This document shows, one piece after another, positions 7,273 to 8,081 of a stretch of 8,081 nucleotides of DNA. The stretch comes from JBGOTP01 sp041476545 (GTDB lineage: Bacteria; Acidobacteriota; Vicinamibacteria; Vicinamibacterales; CAVVIG01), in the NCBI GenBank assembly GCA_041476545.1, contig JBGOTP010000245.1:1-8081 (forward strand), in the 5' to 3' direction. Position 1 is the stretch's first letter. Each line of letters starts with the position of its first letter. The notes below the pieces were generated by a model. The model was not told the DNA's origin, made no database searches, and saw only the letters and a list, made by a program, of their open reading frames with translations. The translations under genes and the position numbers were made by a program.

Positions 7273-7295
7273 CGCGGGAAATGATACCCCCCGCG
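7273..7295. repeat. GC-rich inverted repeat between the divergent genes
   Basis: CGCGGG (7273-7278) and CCCGCG (7290-7295) can pair around an 11-base spacer. No T-run follows on either strand, so it is not a convincing terminator. It lies upstream of both promoters and could be a protein-binding site, or chance in GC-rich DNA. Apart from this and the two promoter candidates, the gap between 7163 and 7440 shows nothing recognisable. Confidence 0.3.
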
Positions 7296-7425
7296 AGTGC
7301 GCCATCAACGATCGCTAGAAGGTCGTCCGCTATCGCGCTCTGTCGAATCCCAGTTCCGTCATTGGCGCTTGACCGACAAGTGCCTCAGTTCAAGGCGCTT
7401 CGGCGATGAATTCAACCCTGCATTG

Positions 7426-7434
7426 TGGAATACT
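7426..7434 (+). promoter_or_regulatory. Possible extended -10 promoter for hemB
   Basis: TGGAATACT is an extended -10 (TGn plus a hexamer matching TATAAT at 4/6). Its last base lies seven bases before the A of the hemB ATG, so transcription could begin at the start codon itself. No good -35 is visible at 16-18 bases, which is tolerated by extended -10 promoters. Confidence 0.35.
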
Positions 7435-7440
7435 TTCAGG

Positions 7441-8081
7441 ATGAGCCCCACGCACACGCGCACGGCCTTGAAACTCACGCACCGGCTTCGCCGGCTGCGC
7501 ACCTCCGAGTCGATGCGCGCCCTCGTCCGCGAGGCCCGCTTGTCGCCGGACATGTTCGTGCTGCCGCTCTTTGTCTGCGAAGGAGAAGGCGTGCGACGCG
7601 AGGTGCCTTCGATGCCGGGGGTCTTCAACCTGTCTGTCGACGAAACGTTGCGGGAAGTCTCCGCTGCGAAAGCCGATGGCATCAGGAGCGTGCTGCTCTT
7701 CGGGCTGCCGGATCAAAAAGATGCGATCGGGTCGGCGGCCTACGACCCGGAGGCGCCGGTGCAGTCCGCCATTCGCGCCATCAAGCGCGAGATCCCGGAC
7801 ATCCTTGTCGTCACCGACGTCTGTCTCTGCGAATACACCGACCACGGACACTGCGGCATTGTCGTGGACAACGAGATCGTCAACGATCCGACCGTCGACC
7901 AGCTCGTGCGGGCGGCCGTCTCCCACGCCGCCGCCGGTGCCGACATCGTCGCGCCGTCGGACATGATGGACGGCCGAGTTGGCGCGATTCGCGAGGCGCT
8001 CGACGAGGACGGGCACGAACACGTGGCCATCATGGCGTACTCCGCCAAGTACTGTTCGGCGTTCTACGGCCCGTTTCGAGA
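7441..8081 (+). CDS. hemB: Porphobilinogen synthase (delta-aminolevulinic acid dehydratase), C-terminus cut by window edge
   Basis: HemB condenses two 5-aminolevulinate molecules to porphobilinogen, an early cytoplasmic step of haem and other tetrapyrrole synthesis. The 213 visible codons cover about two thirds of the usual length. The zinc-site motif TDVCLCEYTDHGHCG carries Cys128, Cys130 and Cys138, marking the zinc-dependent type rather than the Asp-rich magnesium type. VAPSDMMDGRVGAIR follows, and then YSAKYCSAFYGPFR with Lys203, equivalent to the first of the two active-site lysines. The second lysine lies beyond the window. The ATG at 7441 gives a normal N-terminus (RLRRLRTSESMRALVRE close to the start). 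The frame is open upstream to 7282 but has only GTG/TTG there and no family-like sequence. No Shine-Dalgarno precedes the ATG. It diverges from the protease operon and is probably functionally unrelated to it. Confidence 0.96.
   Translation, partial: MSPTHTRTALKLTHRLRRLRTSESMRALVREARLSPDMFVLPLFVCEGEGVRREVPSMPGVFNLSVDETLREVSAAKADGIRSVLLFGLPDQKDAIGSAAYDPEAPVQSAIRAIKREIPDILVVTDVCLCEYTDHGHCGIVVDNEIVNDPTVDQLVRAAVSHAAAGADIVAPSDMMDGRVGAIREALDEDGHEHVAIMAYSAKYCSAFYGPFR

Noticed and set aside
7369..7397. TTGACC as a -35 box for hemB
   Set aside because: At 16-18 bases downstream there is no acceptable -10 (AAGGCG region), so it was not called a promoter.

Overview
The window is GC-rich bacterial DNA with tightly packed genes. 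Five genes lie head to tail on the minus strand (7162 down to 1), and the start of hemB lies divergently on the plus strand (7441 to the right edge). All five minus-strand proteins begin with a signal peptide or an N-terminal membrane segment. High GC, an exported tricorn-type protease with Gly/Ala/Arg-rich loops, and duplicated NHL propellers together resemble Acidobacteriota (Vicinamibacteria-like). This is an impression from gene style, not a demonstrated assignment.

Layout in order of minus-strand transcription: a good sigma70-like promoter (7219-7247); a SnoaL/NTF2-like exported protein (6473-7162); a six-bladed NHL propeller of the peptidyl-alpha-hydroxyglycine alpha-amidating lyase (PAL) type (5191-6393, here 'NHL1'); a tandem paralogue (3995-5194, 'NHL2') whose ATG overlaps the NHL1 stop as ATGA; a small exported cupin (3425-3931); and a tricorn-type S41 protease (from 3402 past the left edge). 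Gaps are 79 bp, a 4-bp overlap, 63 bp and 22 bp, so a single operon is likely. The plus-strand gene is a zinc-type porphobilinogen synthase (hemB), cut by the right edge. Its ATG has no Shine-Dalgarno and may be leaderless.

The most interesting content is the operon as a possible extracytoplasmic peptide-processing unit. The tricorn protein keeps Ser-His, Ser-Asp and Glu residues at spacings close to Thermoplasma tricorn. NHL1 keeps residues matching the three zinc histidines, catalytic Tyr and two Arg of mammalian PAL as I remember that structure. Its neighbour NHL2 has lost one zinc His and the Tyr. This suggests an active lyase-like propeller paired with a degenerate or repurposed copy. 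No PHM-like monooxygenase partner is visible, so the substrate is unknown. The two propellers also carry mutually exclusive cysteine pairs and share a Cys-Cys motif. No RNA genes, mobile elements or CRISPR arrays were seen.
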